Source: Clitopilus passeckerianus
Taxonomy: Eukaryota; Basidiomycota; Agaricomycetes; Agaricales; Entolomataceae
Assembly: GCA_944990035.1 (NCBI GenBank)
Contig: CALYLX010000159.1
Span: 1,736,001-1,800,000, forward strand
Length of the DNA: 64,000 bases
Direction of reading: 5' to 3'
Part shown: positions 11,448 to 22,813 of the stretch, piece after piece
How the letters are laid out: the number at the start of each line of letters is the position of its first letter
Numbering within the stretch: the stretch's first letter is position 1
Position numbers and translations under genes: made by a program
Notes under the pieces: model-generated
What the model saw: only the letters and a program-made list of their open reading frames with translations
Database searches by the model: none
Told to the model about the DNA's origin: nothing

Positions 11448-14400
11448 ATGAAACGCCGACAAGGCTCTCAAGATAGTTATCATGAAGATCAACCCACCAC
11501 TGGAAAGCGCCTGAGGCATGCCCTCCCGTCCGAGAACCTACTTGGGCCCCATCTGGCGACGATGATGATGCTCTCAAACAATATCTCAGCTGGCGGCAAT
11601 ATAACCATCACCAACACTGTCAATTCTAGCAATCCTCGGGTTGAGGCTAATACGCCAGGTGACGATTTCAACCGGCGCCTGTCTGCCTCTCGACTGACCT
11701 CAACCTGACAGGTATCCAGCGCAAAATAGCTGACTGGTTATCCGAACCGTCACTGAATTATCGTGCGATACAGAAAGATACCTTCGAGAAAGTGTCGCCT
11801 GGTACAGGCCAACACCTCATCGAAAGCCCGGTTTTCAAGAATTGGAAGGCCAAAGCATCCGAGGTTTTTTGGGGAATGGGTATACGTGAGTGTTCTCGAC
11901 CAAGGATCCCTACTCCAGTCACCCAATCATCCTCTGCAGCCGGGGCCGGAAAGACCTATCAGACGTAGGTTATCGAGCCCCATGTTCTGTTCCCATACTG
12001 ACGTTCGCTAGTTCGATCGTCGTGCACCACCTCGAAGGCCTTGGCAGTTCATCTCCAGCAGAGAATGTGGCCCCCTCTATGGTTATTTATGCCTACTGCC
12101 GGTTTAACGACGAGCTCTCAGTGTCACGAATCCTTGCTGCATTACTACGGCAGCTTGTCGAAGACAATGAAGCAGCGGCTCGCTATGTTGCCGAAAAGCT
12201 CTATGCCCCCTCCATCCAGAAAAATACACCATTTACCCCATCCGAACTTCAGGCCACAGTCCGGGGAGTGGCCAGTTTGTTTCCCAAGCTTTTCATAGTC
12301 GTGGATGCCTTAGACGAGCTAAAGGAAGAAGTCTGCCACGAACTGGTGGATATCCTGGTCTCGCTTCAACGATCCTTATTCGTCATGTCCCGCGAGCTGT
12401 ATCTGCCGAATCTTCCCGCTCCGGACTTCCATGTTCATGCCCAACCCGAAGATATCCGCCTTTTTCTTCACCACGAAATATCCCGGCTTCCTAAACTCAG
12501 ACTGCTACTTGGAGATAGACCCGAAGTTTTATCTGAGATAATCGAGGCAGTAGAAAGCAGGTCGCACGGAATGTGAGTCCCGCGCCCAACGATATTCATG
12601 AGATCGTTGCCTGATATGCGCTAGGTTTCTTCTTGCTTCGCTCCAGCTTTCTACTTTACGAGGCATCACCAACATCAGCAGTCTTCGAAAGGCAATTCAG
12701 GACTTACCGAGCACCCTAGAGCACATGTACCGTCTGACTCTGGAACGAATTCACACCCAAAGCCAGGAGGAGGTGTCTCTGGCTTATCGGGCCATTCTAT
12801 GGGTGACGAATGCGGCCCGATCGCTCAAGGTTGTTGAGCTTCTCGAGGCACTGGCCATTGATGTGGGATCCACAGAGCTAGACCGTGATGCTGTCTCAAA
12901 CGAACGGATTTTGATTTCCGTCTGTTGTGGGCTCCTCACAATTGATCAAGAAAATGGGACAGTTCGTCTCGTACGTGAGTACCTTTACATGGTTTGTGAC
13001 TCGGCGAAATGCTCAAGAATATTCTATCTTAGACTTTACAGCGCACAAGTTCTTCTCTTCCTACGATGCAGACTTATTCAAGGACCCACACACATTCGCA
13101 GCCATCATTTGTGCCATGTATCTAGACCTCACAAGGCTAAACCATCGCAACCTCGATAACTACGAGGAGTTCAAACATTTAAATTCATTGAATCCATTCC
13201 TCGACTATGCTTGTCGGTATCTGGGCCATCACACGTATCAGAACAGATGCCTACACCTCGGCCAAATTCCAGAGCAGGTTTTCCGCCTGCTTTACGCACA
13301 GCCACTTGACATCGTGTTGCTGTGGGGAAACACGCCCGGGGATCAGAAATCTGTGAACCTGGATACTGGCACAGTGGTACACTTTGCCGCACTCCATGGC
13401 CTTGTACCCTTGCTGAAGATAACATCATTGCTGGATCTACCGTCTGCCCTCGGGATCACACCACTTGAATATGCATGTATAGGAGGTCACGCGCCTGCTG
13501 TAAAGCTTATTCTGACTAGGACCGGGGTGGATGTGAATGCCAAATGGCAGTCATCAGGAAAAACTCCTCTTCAGGTTGCTACGATTTATGCACATCACAC
13601 AGTGGTGGAATTGCTGCTCGAAGTAGAAGGCATAGATCCCAACGTAAACCAAGAAGCTAAGCCCAACTACACCGCACTTCACCTTGCGTGTATAGCGGGG
13701 TCCGGCGAGAATGAAGAGCTGGTTGTTCGGCTTCTTCTCAACTCTCGAGGCATAGATGTTGGCGCAAAGTGCGCTGGTGGCTTCACTCCACTCCATTTGG
13801 CGGCCTTCAATGGGGACAGGAAGATCGTCCAATTACTTCTCGAACATCATGGAACAAACATCAATGCAAGAGGCGATATTGTGGGATTCACGCCGCTCCA
13901 CTTCGCATCGTCGACTGGCCAAGAATCAGTTATCGATCTACTTCTTCACCATTGTGAAATCAATATCCACGAACAGACTGACACTGGACGGAATGCGCTC
14001 CACTCAGCTGCTCAAAATGGGCACGAGAATGTCGTCCGACTACTACTCTCTCGTGGCGTCAATCTCCACGGGAAGGCGGATGGCGGTCGTAGTGCACTTC
14101 ACCTTGCAGCAGAGAATGGTCACAAGTCAACTATTCAACTGCTTCTTGAGAGCGGCATAGATGTTAACGCAAGGGACGATGAAGAATGGGCCGCGCTTCA
14201 TTTCGCACATGCGAAAGGAGACAACGACATCATCCAATTGCTTCTTGAGACACCCGGCATAAACGTCAATGCAACGATTGGTGATGGTGTCACTGTGCTT
14301 CACTTGGCATCATGGGAGGGGAACGAGTCGGTCGTTCGAATGCTTCTTGACTCCCCCGGAATTGACATCAACGCAAAGGCCTTTGAGGGGGCAACTGCAC

Positions 14401-14612
14401 TTCACGTTGCATGCGAGAGTGGTCATGCATCCGTGGTCCAACTCCTTTTAGACTGCCCCTCCATAGATTTATATGCAAGAACAGGGGAATCTAATCATGA
14501 TTCCTGCCCAGCAGATAGCACAGCCGTCGATCTTGCTATGTTAAACAATCACCGGAATGTTGTCCAATTATTCTTGGACCTGTGGGTGAAGCAGGGGGTG
14601 AAGATTGCATAA
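11448..14612 (+). CDS. NACHT-ankyrin repeat protein (STAND/NLR-like receptor)
   Basis: Six exons (11448-11658, 11712-11885, 11940-11964, 12012-12572, 12625-12974, 13033-14612) join in frame to 966 residues. An N-terminal segment with the Asn/Thr-rich GGNITITNTVNSS is followed by IQRKIADWL and a NACHT NTPase: P-loop GIPGAGKT near residue 128 and Walker B LFIVVDALDEL near residue 230. A winged-helix-like linker leads to VRLVHFTAHKFF. From about residue 550 roughly a dozen ankyrin repeats follow (TPLHLAAFNGDRKIVQLLLE type). STAND proteins of this layout bind and hydrolyse nucleotide and oligomerise after ligand sensing; in fungi some take part in non-self recognition and programmed death, others are of unknown role. 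Mushrooms have many such genes. No N-terminal effector domain was recognised. Confidence 0.85.
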
Positions 14613-15117
14613 ACGTACCGGGGATGGGGTGCCTTCTCATGGGGACTCAGTGTATCATGTCACTTACATGTATCTCTGAAGCCAAGTCTGAAGCTACAGT
14701 TCATATTCAAGTTTGTATGTATCTACCAGTATCTCCAATGTATCTTCAGTATAAATGAGGCCCAGCACTTAAGCACTTACAAGTTTTCAAATTATGACAA
14801 AAAACATGGATTCTCTTCCTTTTAGGCATTGTTGAACAAAAAAAAACTCCTAGTTTCTGATGTTTTCCTCCAAACGCCCAACAAATGCTTCAAAAAAGGT
14901 ATGTCATGGTCAGCACAGCCACGTCCCCAGCCGCGACAAATTCATGACCAGCATCCATTTCAGTGGCATGCTTCTCTCCGTTACCTTTTACCATCAAGAC
15001 TAAGGTCTTTCATTTACTACGATAACAATATCTGTATATTCTCTGGCTACTGACACCTTGGACCGCGCAAGTTTAAGCAATCATTTAACTCTGCACGGAA
15101 TCTAGGCGCCGAACAAA
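14613..15117. other. Intergenic, no gene seen
   Basis: About 0.5 kb of AT-rich sequence between the NACHT gene and the next start. It probably holds the terminator of one and the promoter of the other; nothing else is visible. Confidence 0.4.
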
Positions 15118-16677
15118 ATGAGCCTCAGACCAAGTATCTCAAGTCTAGCACGTCTTGGACCAAGGTTTAGACTAGCCAAGCCAACAAGAGTACAAGCATG
15201 TCAGATATCTCTCAAGACTATGGCAGCCCAACAGGTCAGGAAACAGAGCACTCAGACCGCTCAGGAGAACCCACCAGAGAACGCACCTCGCGGGGGCGGT
15301 GTTCTTTCACCTTTCTTTACTTTCCTACTGGTCGCAGGCTTGGGAGTGACAGCTTATGGAATGTACGTATTTCCCTCTCCTGAAATGTTCTATAATCTAA
15401 CCTCAATATCCCAGCTATGACATCTACGGAACACTGACCCTCTGGCCACCTGAAGTGCGTAAAGACCTCCGAGCAGGCCTCCGTGCCAAACACAAAGGTG
15501 ACCTCGACCTAGCATCATGGTACTTCGCACGGTGCGCTCCATCCTCCTCCCTTCCCTCCAAACCATATGTCTAATAATCGTAGCTAGTGCTTGGGAACTA
15601 TCCAAGACACTCTCCGACGAGGCCTTCGGTGCTCTTCCCCACCTCAAGACATCGGGTATTGCCATCGCACTCGGCGAGATCCTCGAGATGGACCATAAGC
15701 CTCACAAGGCGTATGATGTCTATGTCGACGTTCTCAGAAGGATGCAAGACATTGGCACGAAGGAGCCGCTTAGCGCTCCCGAGCGTCTGAGGGCGATCTC
15801 GATCAGCTATAGGCTAGGAGAGCTGGCTCAGGCACTGGGAAAGGAGAAAGAGGAAGAAGAATACCTAACCTGGGCTGTTGAAGCTATCCTTCAGTCCGCT
15901 TCTACCTCACTTTCACCTGAGGGTACCCAGGCTGCAGGAGTAGGTGAGGCGGATGAGAAAGTGGCGACGGCCACGACGGGCGAGGCACTCGACTCGAGCG
16001 TCGATTTCAACACCAAGACCATGATGGAGGAGCTCGCGTTGTCGGAATGGGCTACGAGGACGGACCTTGCTGCGCCGTTTGAAGCGTTAGGGAGTTTCTA
16101 CGCTCAGCACGGGAAGGAGCACTACGCACTCCCTTTGTACCTCCACGCTATCTCCATTCTCATCCCTCCTCCCCCTATGACTAGTTCAGCTGAGGAACGG
16201 TGCAGAGGTCTGTTTCCTCCTTTCCTGATCTCATGTTACAAGGAGCTGACTGTACTTGGACGAGTAGGCGCACAACTCATGTCAAACCTCTCGGAGTTGA
16301 TCCTCAGGCGGTCAGGTCAAGACCTCACCCAAGCCGAATCCTGGGCACTCAAAGCCCTTGATATAGCGACCAACACACGCCAGCAACATTCGTACCAGGA
16401 CCCCACGTGTGAAGTTGCCTATGCTGTCGCGTTGTTCAATGTTGCTGCTATCAGACGAGTGAGTCTCCCTCCCACCTTCCTTGTGGAATCAGCTGGTTCT
16501 AATTGGTTGCGTGTCTGACAGATGGCAGGCGATAACGAAAAGGCCAGGAAGTTACTGCAGATGAGCCAGAAGCAGTCGGAGGCTATTGGGATGATGGAAG
16601 GCGTTGAACACGCCAAGGAGGCCCTCAGACAGATCGCTGAGGAGTCCAATGTGGCTCAGGCATCCAAAAAGGTCTGA
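15118..16677 (+). CDS. Mitochondrial TPR protein, Mgr3-like
   Basis: The ATG at 15118 opens a basic, Ser/Arg-rich N-terminus like a mitochondrial presequence, followed by one membrane segment (SPFFTFLLVAGLGVTAYGIY). Then come YDIYGTLTLWPPEVRKDLRAGLRAKHKGDLDLASWYF and helical repeats of TPR character (RAWELSKTL, ISISYRLGELAQALG, AAPFEALGSFYAQHGKEHYALPLYLHAI, ESWALKALDIA). The C-terminus is VAAIRRMAGDNEKARKLLQMSQKQSEAIGMMEG. This layout matches fungal Mgr3-type proteins, adaptors of the i-AAA protease in the inner mitochondrial membrane. Four introns were placed, including one joining YFAR to AWELS and one joining ERCRG to AQLMSN. The family call is from domain order rather than a database match. 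Confidence 0.65.
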
Positions 16678-16786
16678 TTTTCCTCTCGGGGCTTCTTGTA
16701 CAACAATGGACTCTTACGAACAATTACAAATAATGTGTACCATTATAACCCCACCTCCTATTGTCTGAAGTCCAAGTAATCCCTGG

Positions 16787-18002
16787 TCACCGACGGTGTT
16801 CGAAACGCTCTCGAGCCTTTTGGTTCCGCCGCATATCTTCGTCTTTCAGTTTGGTGGCCAGGGAGGCGTGTAGGTCCTTAGCATACGTTTCTCCAGCCTA
16901 CAACGGGCCAGGTTAGCATGAGTACAAGTAGATCTGCAGACACATAGAGCGCACCTTTATCAAGTCTTTGAGTTGCGTGACAGCGAGTTCCCCTGCACCT
17001 ATCATCCGAGTGCCTTGCAGTCTTGGTGGTGCATTGGACGGGTACGAGAATAAGAGCAAGAGCTTGAGTCCCGTTGCTGCCCCTTCCCGCAAGCTTGCAT
17101 CTAGGTAATGTGCCGAAGTTTCCTATTGCAATTCGTGTCAGAGCTACATAAGATAGGAAGCCAGCAAGAAGAATACACCCACAAGGTTCAGCGTCACACA
17201 GATAGGCCATTTCTCCCTCCCATCAAGCACCTCACCTTCGTCCCAATAATCCGGCAGTTCGAAGTCTGAAGCCAACTTGTTCACCGTCCTCGTATCAAAC
17301 CCACTCTGAACATCTTGATCAACATCCATATCCCCCGTGGTTGTGTTCGTGTTGGCCGAGACCGCTCCTCCTCCCGGCCTCTTGGTGGCTTTATACTCGA
17401 CACTTCTCGTTCTCGGAACCTTGGTATCCCACAGAGCGGCAGAAGCAGCGATGAACAGTGCATCGTAAATGTTGCCTGCATCTGATAACACCAACACGTC
17501 CAGACTCAACAACCAGCTTTTTTTCTTCGGCAGAATCGAGAGATTTTGAGGATGCAGAGACGGATGCGTCATAGTTTGTTGCAGGAGAGTGGTCAAATCA
17601 TGTTGCATATCTTCTATGGCATTCGTCGAAAGAAGTGGATACGCTGCTGGTGAGCTGATCTTTCGGTGGCCAACGTCAGTTTCAATTTTTTCAGGGAGAA
17701 GGACCAATATAATACACGTACCAAGACACATTGCAGATAATCCTTCCCCCTTCTTCCCCCTCTCCATCGCCAATGTTTTCGACTTCCAACTTGGAAGCTG
17801 CAACGACCTCGGTGCCACCACCACCTTCGTTGGAATCTCGTCCGATGCTGATGCGTGCACTGCCGTTTGCAAGGGGCGCAACGCCTGTTTCGAGAGCTAT
17901 TGCGCGATAATCCAGTAAAGAACGGCCATCGGCGCGAGATGGTGGCGAGCCAAGTATTCCAGATTGGATATATGCGCGTTCAGCTTTCGAGAGGAAGCTC
18001 AT
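16787..18002 (-). CDS. RRP42: Exosome complex component RRP42
   Basis: A minus-strand multi-exon gene starting with MSFLSKAERAYIQSGILGSP, then SRADGRSLLDYRAIALETG and NGSARISIGRDS, EVVAASKLEVENI and CSPAAYPLLS. These are hallmarks of the RNase PH-like RRP42 subunit. Later blocks are NLSILPKKKSWLLSLDVLVL, GNIYDALFIAASAALWDTKV, DFELPDYWDEGE and WPICVTLNLV, and the C-terminal helix ends RERFEHRR with TGA at 16787-16789. RRP42 is one of six PH-type ring subunits of the nuclear and cytoplasmic RNA exosome, which acts in 3'-5' RNA processing and decay; the fungal ring is catalytically inert and serves as channel. It is convergent with the Mgr3-like gene, about 110 nt apart. No lesions seen. Confidence 0.88.
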
Positions 18003-18240
18003 ATTTGCACTGTGCGTTGGTGGACGCGAAAAGAAAAGTCGTGATGGACACCATCATCTTAGCCGATCCTTGCTTGAGTAGTCAGATAACAGAGGCCTGT
18101 TTTATAGCATAAGGGCGTTGAATAAAAGAAAGAACATTACAATTCTACTGTAACAAAGCGTTCATCTTCTACAGTATAGTAATACAGAGTCTTGAAAACG
18201 AAATTCCTTTCTTCTTTACAATAACGATTTCAGTCTACGT

Positions 18241-21200
18241 TTACCATCCACCAGGCGCGCCAGGGAATTGGGGAGGCGGGGATTGATGTCCGTGGTGTCC
18301 ATAATCCGCTCCAGGGAAACTCATGCCAGAAGGGAACCCAGGACCTCCTTGTGGAGGTCCAGGTGGTGCACCGAACCCACCAGGAGGACCACCATACCCG
18401 TGATGAGGGCCGCCATAACCTGCATCAGCTCCGGGGAAGGAAGGTCCTGCACCAGGGAAGGATGGAGGAGGGGATGCATAGGATGGCGCATATCCTGCAT
18501 GGTGTGGAGCGGAGGGACTCATGGGAGTATCAGAGGACATGCTTGACGAGGTGCTCATAATGGGTGGTGCTCCGTAGGGCGATGTACTTGGGGGGTGGGC
18601 TGGGTGATAACCTCCACTTCCTGGGAAGCTAGGGGGAGGTCCTGAAGGGGCCCCGTATGGCGAGCTGGCACCCGGAGGTGGGCCAGAGGGAGGTGCATAG
18701 CTATGAGAGCCATGGGGGTTGTGTCCGGGAGGCGGACCAGAAGGCGGCCCGTAGGAAGAATGAGAGTGAGACGACGGGGCATCAGAGCCATAGAAGGAGG
18801 CAGCTGCGCCTTGGCTGCCATAACCTCCAGGTCCTTCACGTCCAACGCCGTGGTTGACACCACCAAGCGCATGTTGCACCTGCGAAACGCCAGGAATCTT
18901 TCCAGCGTAGTCGAAGATGGCCGCCTGAGCGGCATGTCCCTGTGATTCGGCAAATCCACCTTGTGACGCGGGAGCTCCTCCATCCCCTGCAAGACGGATG
19001 TTCTTGTGATCGCGAACGGCCGCCTTGTTGAGCCTGGAAATTGTCTCGTTCTTCTTGTGGCCAAGCCCATTGGCCCAGTCGTGCATGGTCTGAAGCATCT
19101 CGCGTTGGACCTTGGACTGTGGGTTGTGCCAGTCTGGATGGAAGCTAGAAGATGCCATTTAGTGAACAACCCGGCTTCAAAAACGTTTCAAATACATACA
19201 GGCACTGAAGAACCTCTTCAGTCAATTGATGAACATCAACAGACGTGCTATCCCAAGCTTTGATGACCGCTTGCACTGCGTTAGTTACGATGACTTTCGC
19301 AACTCGGCCTGCGGGCTCATTCAAAATCAGGTTCTACATGGGCTTAGTATCCGCCAGTCAGGACAGCTTTAAAGAACTTACGAAGTGGTCCTTACTCAGG
19401 AAGGAATGAGTGGGGTCGGACTGGCATAAAATGAATATTAGTGGCGGAGACGAGAAAGGGCTGTAACTGATACATACGGCTCTGGGGTCGTTAAAGACCT
19501 CATATTGATCATGACTATCAATGACTTCGCCAGAAATCGCATGAAGGCCTCCCGTCGTGGTTTGCAGGATGGGCTTGAGGAAAGGCTGAATAAGAGGATA
19601 TGTGTCAGAGGAAATCTCATGAAAGAGAACACAGAATCAAATACCTCAAGAGTGGTGAAAATGAAAACAGAAATGGCATCCATGAGCTTATCAATAAGCG
19701 GGCCAAGGCCGGGTATCTTCTCTGTATATCCAATGAATGGGACACCAATGCTTCGAGAGAACAAACACAACATACCAATAGTCTTCGAGATCTTCTTCAC
19801 AACCGAATCCCTAAACGTCAAAATCTGCCAAAGCACTGCGTGCAGCTCCTGCGGACTCATATCCTCGGGCTTCTTCCCAGCACCAGGGACAGGCTGGCCA
19901 CCAACACCAGGTCCGTCGCGGGTCATATACCCACCACCACCGGATGAGCTGGCTCTGATTCTCTCAACGGCGTCCATGTCTCTCATCATATCGCCGCCAG
20001 CTCCTCCTGGAATGGCGGAGAACAGGCCGCGGAGGATGTCACCTGGGTCAGATGGCAGGCCGCCGGGACCAGAACGGGAGGTATTGGATGCAGAGCGGGC
20101 GGAGTCGAGGGCTTTGTTGAGGTCGCTGACTGAGGCTTGACTCTGGGAGAAGTAGTCAGGTTAAATATGAAACGATTAAACGTGTGTGTTTTGGACTTAC
20201 GAGGTGATCACCGGCCTCTGGAGAGGGGGGAGCATTGTTAACATCAGAAAGAGGAATATGAAACGCATATAGTCTTACCTCCGAGAAGAGAATGGAAGAA
20301 ATCGTTAGAACCGAAGGTACCTGAGGAGATATTCGCGGTTAACGTGTTTTTCTATTGCGTAATCGCTGAACAGCTCCTACCTGTCACAATAGGTGCAACC
20401 CAGCGTCCATTTGGTGCTTGTATCCTAACTTGATCTCCAACATGGAGGAAAACATCGTTGAAGCCCATCTGGATAAGCACCAGCTCGCACCAGTTGGAAT
20501 GGGCGGTATAATCCTCGAGGGTATGTAACTAGGATGATGATTAGCGGATAGCGGCAAGGTTGAAATATTGCGCCACCTACAGCAGTTCCCAACAGGCGGT
20601 AAGCTTCGTATTCATCTGCCTTCTGGCCATTGGCTCTGTGCATGCGGCCGTGATGGATGCACTTCTCGAGCGTTCGCCTAACGAGGGCTTTGGATGTATC
20701 CCAGTTGCCGTTCTCTGTGTGGACCAGGGGTCAGCACATCACAACATGCAATAATTTGGATCCTACATACCGTTTGCGATGTAGTTCTTCATTCCCGTTC
20801 GGTTATCGACTTCAAGTTCTTGAGGCTAAATAATGATTGAGCAAGTGCCAGATTGGAACTTTCTTTTGAAATCCCCTTACATTGACGGGCGGGCGGAGAG
20901 CTGGGTGGTATTTCCGTGCGTCTTCACCTTCTCCGTATCCTTTCGGATTGTCGATGTGTTCGACCTAATCGAGTTGCTCGGTGTGATGAATGAAGGCGAC
21001 AGTACTTGAAGATACTAACAGGAAGATACACTCCCAACCGCTCGAAAGTGACTTCGAATTCATGCGTAGCATATCCGTTTGCCTAGAGCAGGGTGAGCCA
21101 CGATCCCTTGCAAAATAGCACACGGGTAAATACCATGAATCCGAGAACCATAATCAAATTCAAAATCGTCTGCAGTGAGTGAGATTGAGATAACGGAAAG

Positions 21201-21706
21201 CGATTCTTGGGTTCGTACCTGCTGGGGCATCTTCTTGAACGCAGCGATGTCCATAGCTTGACTGTAATCTCGAAGCCAGTTTCTGGAAGAAGGAACTTAA
21301 CATGGGACATATATCGAGTCACAAGGGGTTTGACATACCCAAAGTATACGCGTTTAATATCCAACCCATTGAATTTGGAGCCGCCTTTGCCGAGAATAGC
21401 ACCAAGAGCGAAACCTCCAGCCTTCTTGGCTAGATCTTCCAGAACATCTTCCTATAAACGACTATTATGAGGAGGAGAGGCGGGAAAGGGACCGGCTGAT
21501 ACTGACAATATCTCCATGTCTGAAGGCTTTGCCTTCTAGATACGCAAATCTACATCCGCAGCAGTCAGCCTCACGCGAGTGAAAATCAAAGGTCAAATGA
21601 CACACGATGGGATATTTCCAGCACCAAAAGCGTACACCCCGCCATCGGATAGGCAGAATGCGAATACAAAGAGTAAGAGCAGAAATATGGTAGTATTGCT
21701 AAACAT
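18241..21706 (-). CDS. het-c: HET-C family protein with Pro/Gly-rich C-terminus
   Basis: The ATG at 21706 begins a signal-like segment (MFSNTTIFLLLLFVFAFC) followed by the classic HET-C opening GVYAFGAGNIPSFAYLEGKAF. Further blocks spread over many short exons are VYFGNWLRDYSQAMDI-like, MVLGFM-FGYATHEFEVT, LGVYLPVEHIDNPKGY, NENGNWDTSKALVRR, EYEAYRLLGTALHTLEDYTAHSNWCEL, SPQELHAVLWQILTFRDSVVKKI, PGLGPLIDKLMDAISVFIFT and FHPDWHNPQSKVQREMLQTMHDW. The last about 250 residues are low-complexity Gly/Pro/Ser/His (GPPSGPPPG-type repeats), encoded in the long exon 18241-19158. In Neurospora het-c controls vegetative incompatibility and also has a glycine-rich tail. Homologues are widespread and need not be incompatibility loci, so only the family is asserted. 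Confidence 0.88.
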
Positions 21707-22813
21707 GTTGTGAATCTCGAGAGATTGTCCCAAAGTCAGGAGCTATATCAATAGAGATCAAGCTCTGAGGCTGTTCGTATGTCACTGGTTTTGATAAAAT
21801 TCGGTCATCCGCGGTCTGGGCGGTGTACTAGATTCTCACAGTCTGGCAGATGCTGCACTCGGTATCGTATGGCTTTCAGGATACGATCTTTACCAACGAG
21901 CAGCGCTGCAAGCGTTGGGAGTTTGCGGTAGATTTGGGAAGACGCGCGATTATGAGAATCAGGCACAAGGGTATCGGTGTGACATCTTGGAGTGTGACGG
22001 TGAGAATCTGCGGATCAAACAGCTGCCGAGTCTGATCCGTCGTTCAAGGCCGTTCCAAGTTCGCCAGCGAAATGCAAGCGCAGAGTTCCTCGCTGCTTTG
22101 GGTGGTTATAAGAAGGGGGGAAGTCCTGGGTGGCCAAAAATAAATAGGAAAGGTTATGAGAGTTGTGAGGGAATGTCAACCTATAACAACAGTGGACACG
22201 CCGGCCTTGGCGCTGGACACCAGCTCAATCCAAGGCTGCTACTACCTGTATGAACAACCCAAATCTGAAGAAATGCAAGGGAGGGTGCTAACCCGGGATG
22301 AGTTGGCTAAGGCTTCGGCTGCCAGTGACTTTGGCACTCGCTTAGATTTGAACCAGTAAATTGTAATGATTCAATTCCATTTGAATTGAAGTTTCCTTGC
22401 AAGTTTCGTGTAAAAGGTAGGTCGGAGGCCCTGGCGAAATGTTGAGTGGAAGTAATTCAGCGTCCAAAAGCGCCACTAAGGTCTTCTGCAGAAATCACAC
22501 GCTGTTAGTAGTGGCCCAATGAGAGATTGTCAATGCACCGGCGTCTAAGCAGGCGTCTCGAGGCCACCGCCAAATGCCGAAAGCTGTCGGACCGTAAACG
22601 GTAATAATTTTTTTGTTTGGCGCGTTTGCTCTGCTTTGACCTCTCCTCCCCCTCACACCCTACATCCACGTCCCGTCGCGGTCGTTCTCATTGTCTGTAT
22701 TTTCTAGACTTTTTCTACGGCTCTTTGTTTAATTCTTCATGTGAGTGCATATTGCCTTGCTGTCACAAGCCGAGAAAGAACTGGAGAAATTGATCCACGT
22801 ACGCGTTTACAGC
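21707..22813. other. Divergent intergenic region between HET-C and the NTF2-RRM gene
   Basis: About 1.1 kb. It must hold both promoters. Open frames near 21.85-22.36 kb (up to 112 codons) lack recognisable domains and overlap each other in different frames, so I do not call a gene. The right end contains a probable 5'-UTR intron. Confidence 0.4.
22740..22812 (+). other. Probable 5'-UTR intron of the NTF2-RRM gene
   Basis: A GTGAGT donor just after TTCTTCAT and a TTTACAG acceptor immediately before CATGACGACC bracket about 73 nt upstream of the start codon. Left unspliced, it would leave an ATG-TGA minimal upstream frame at 22738, which the splice destroys. Confidence 0.5.
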
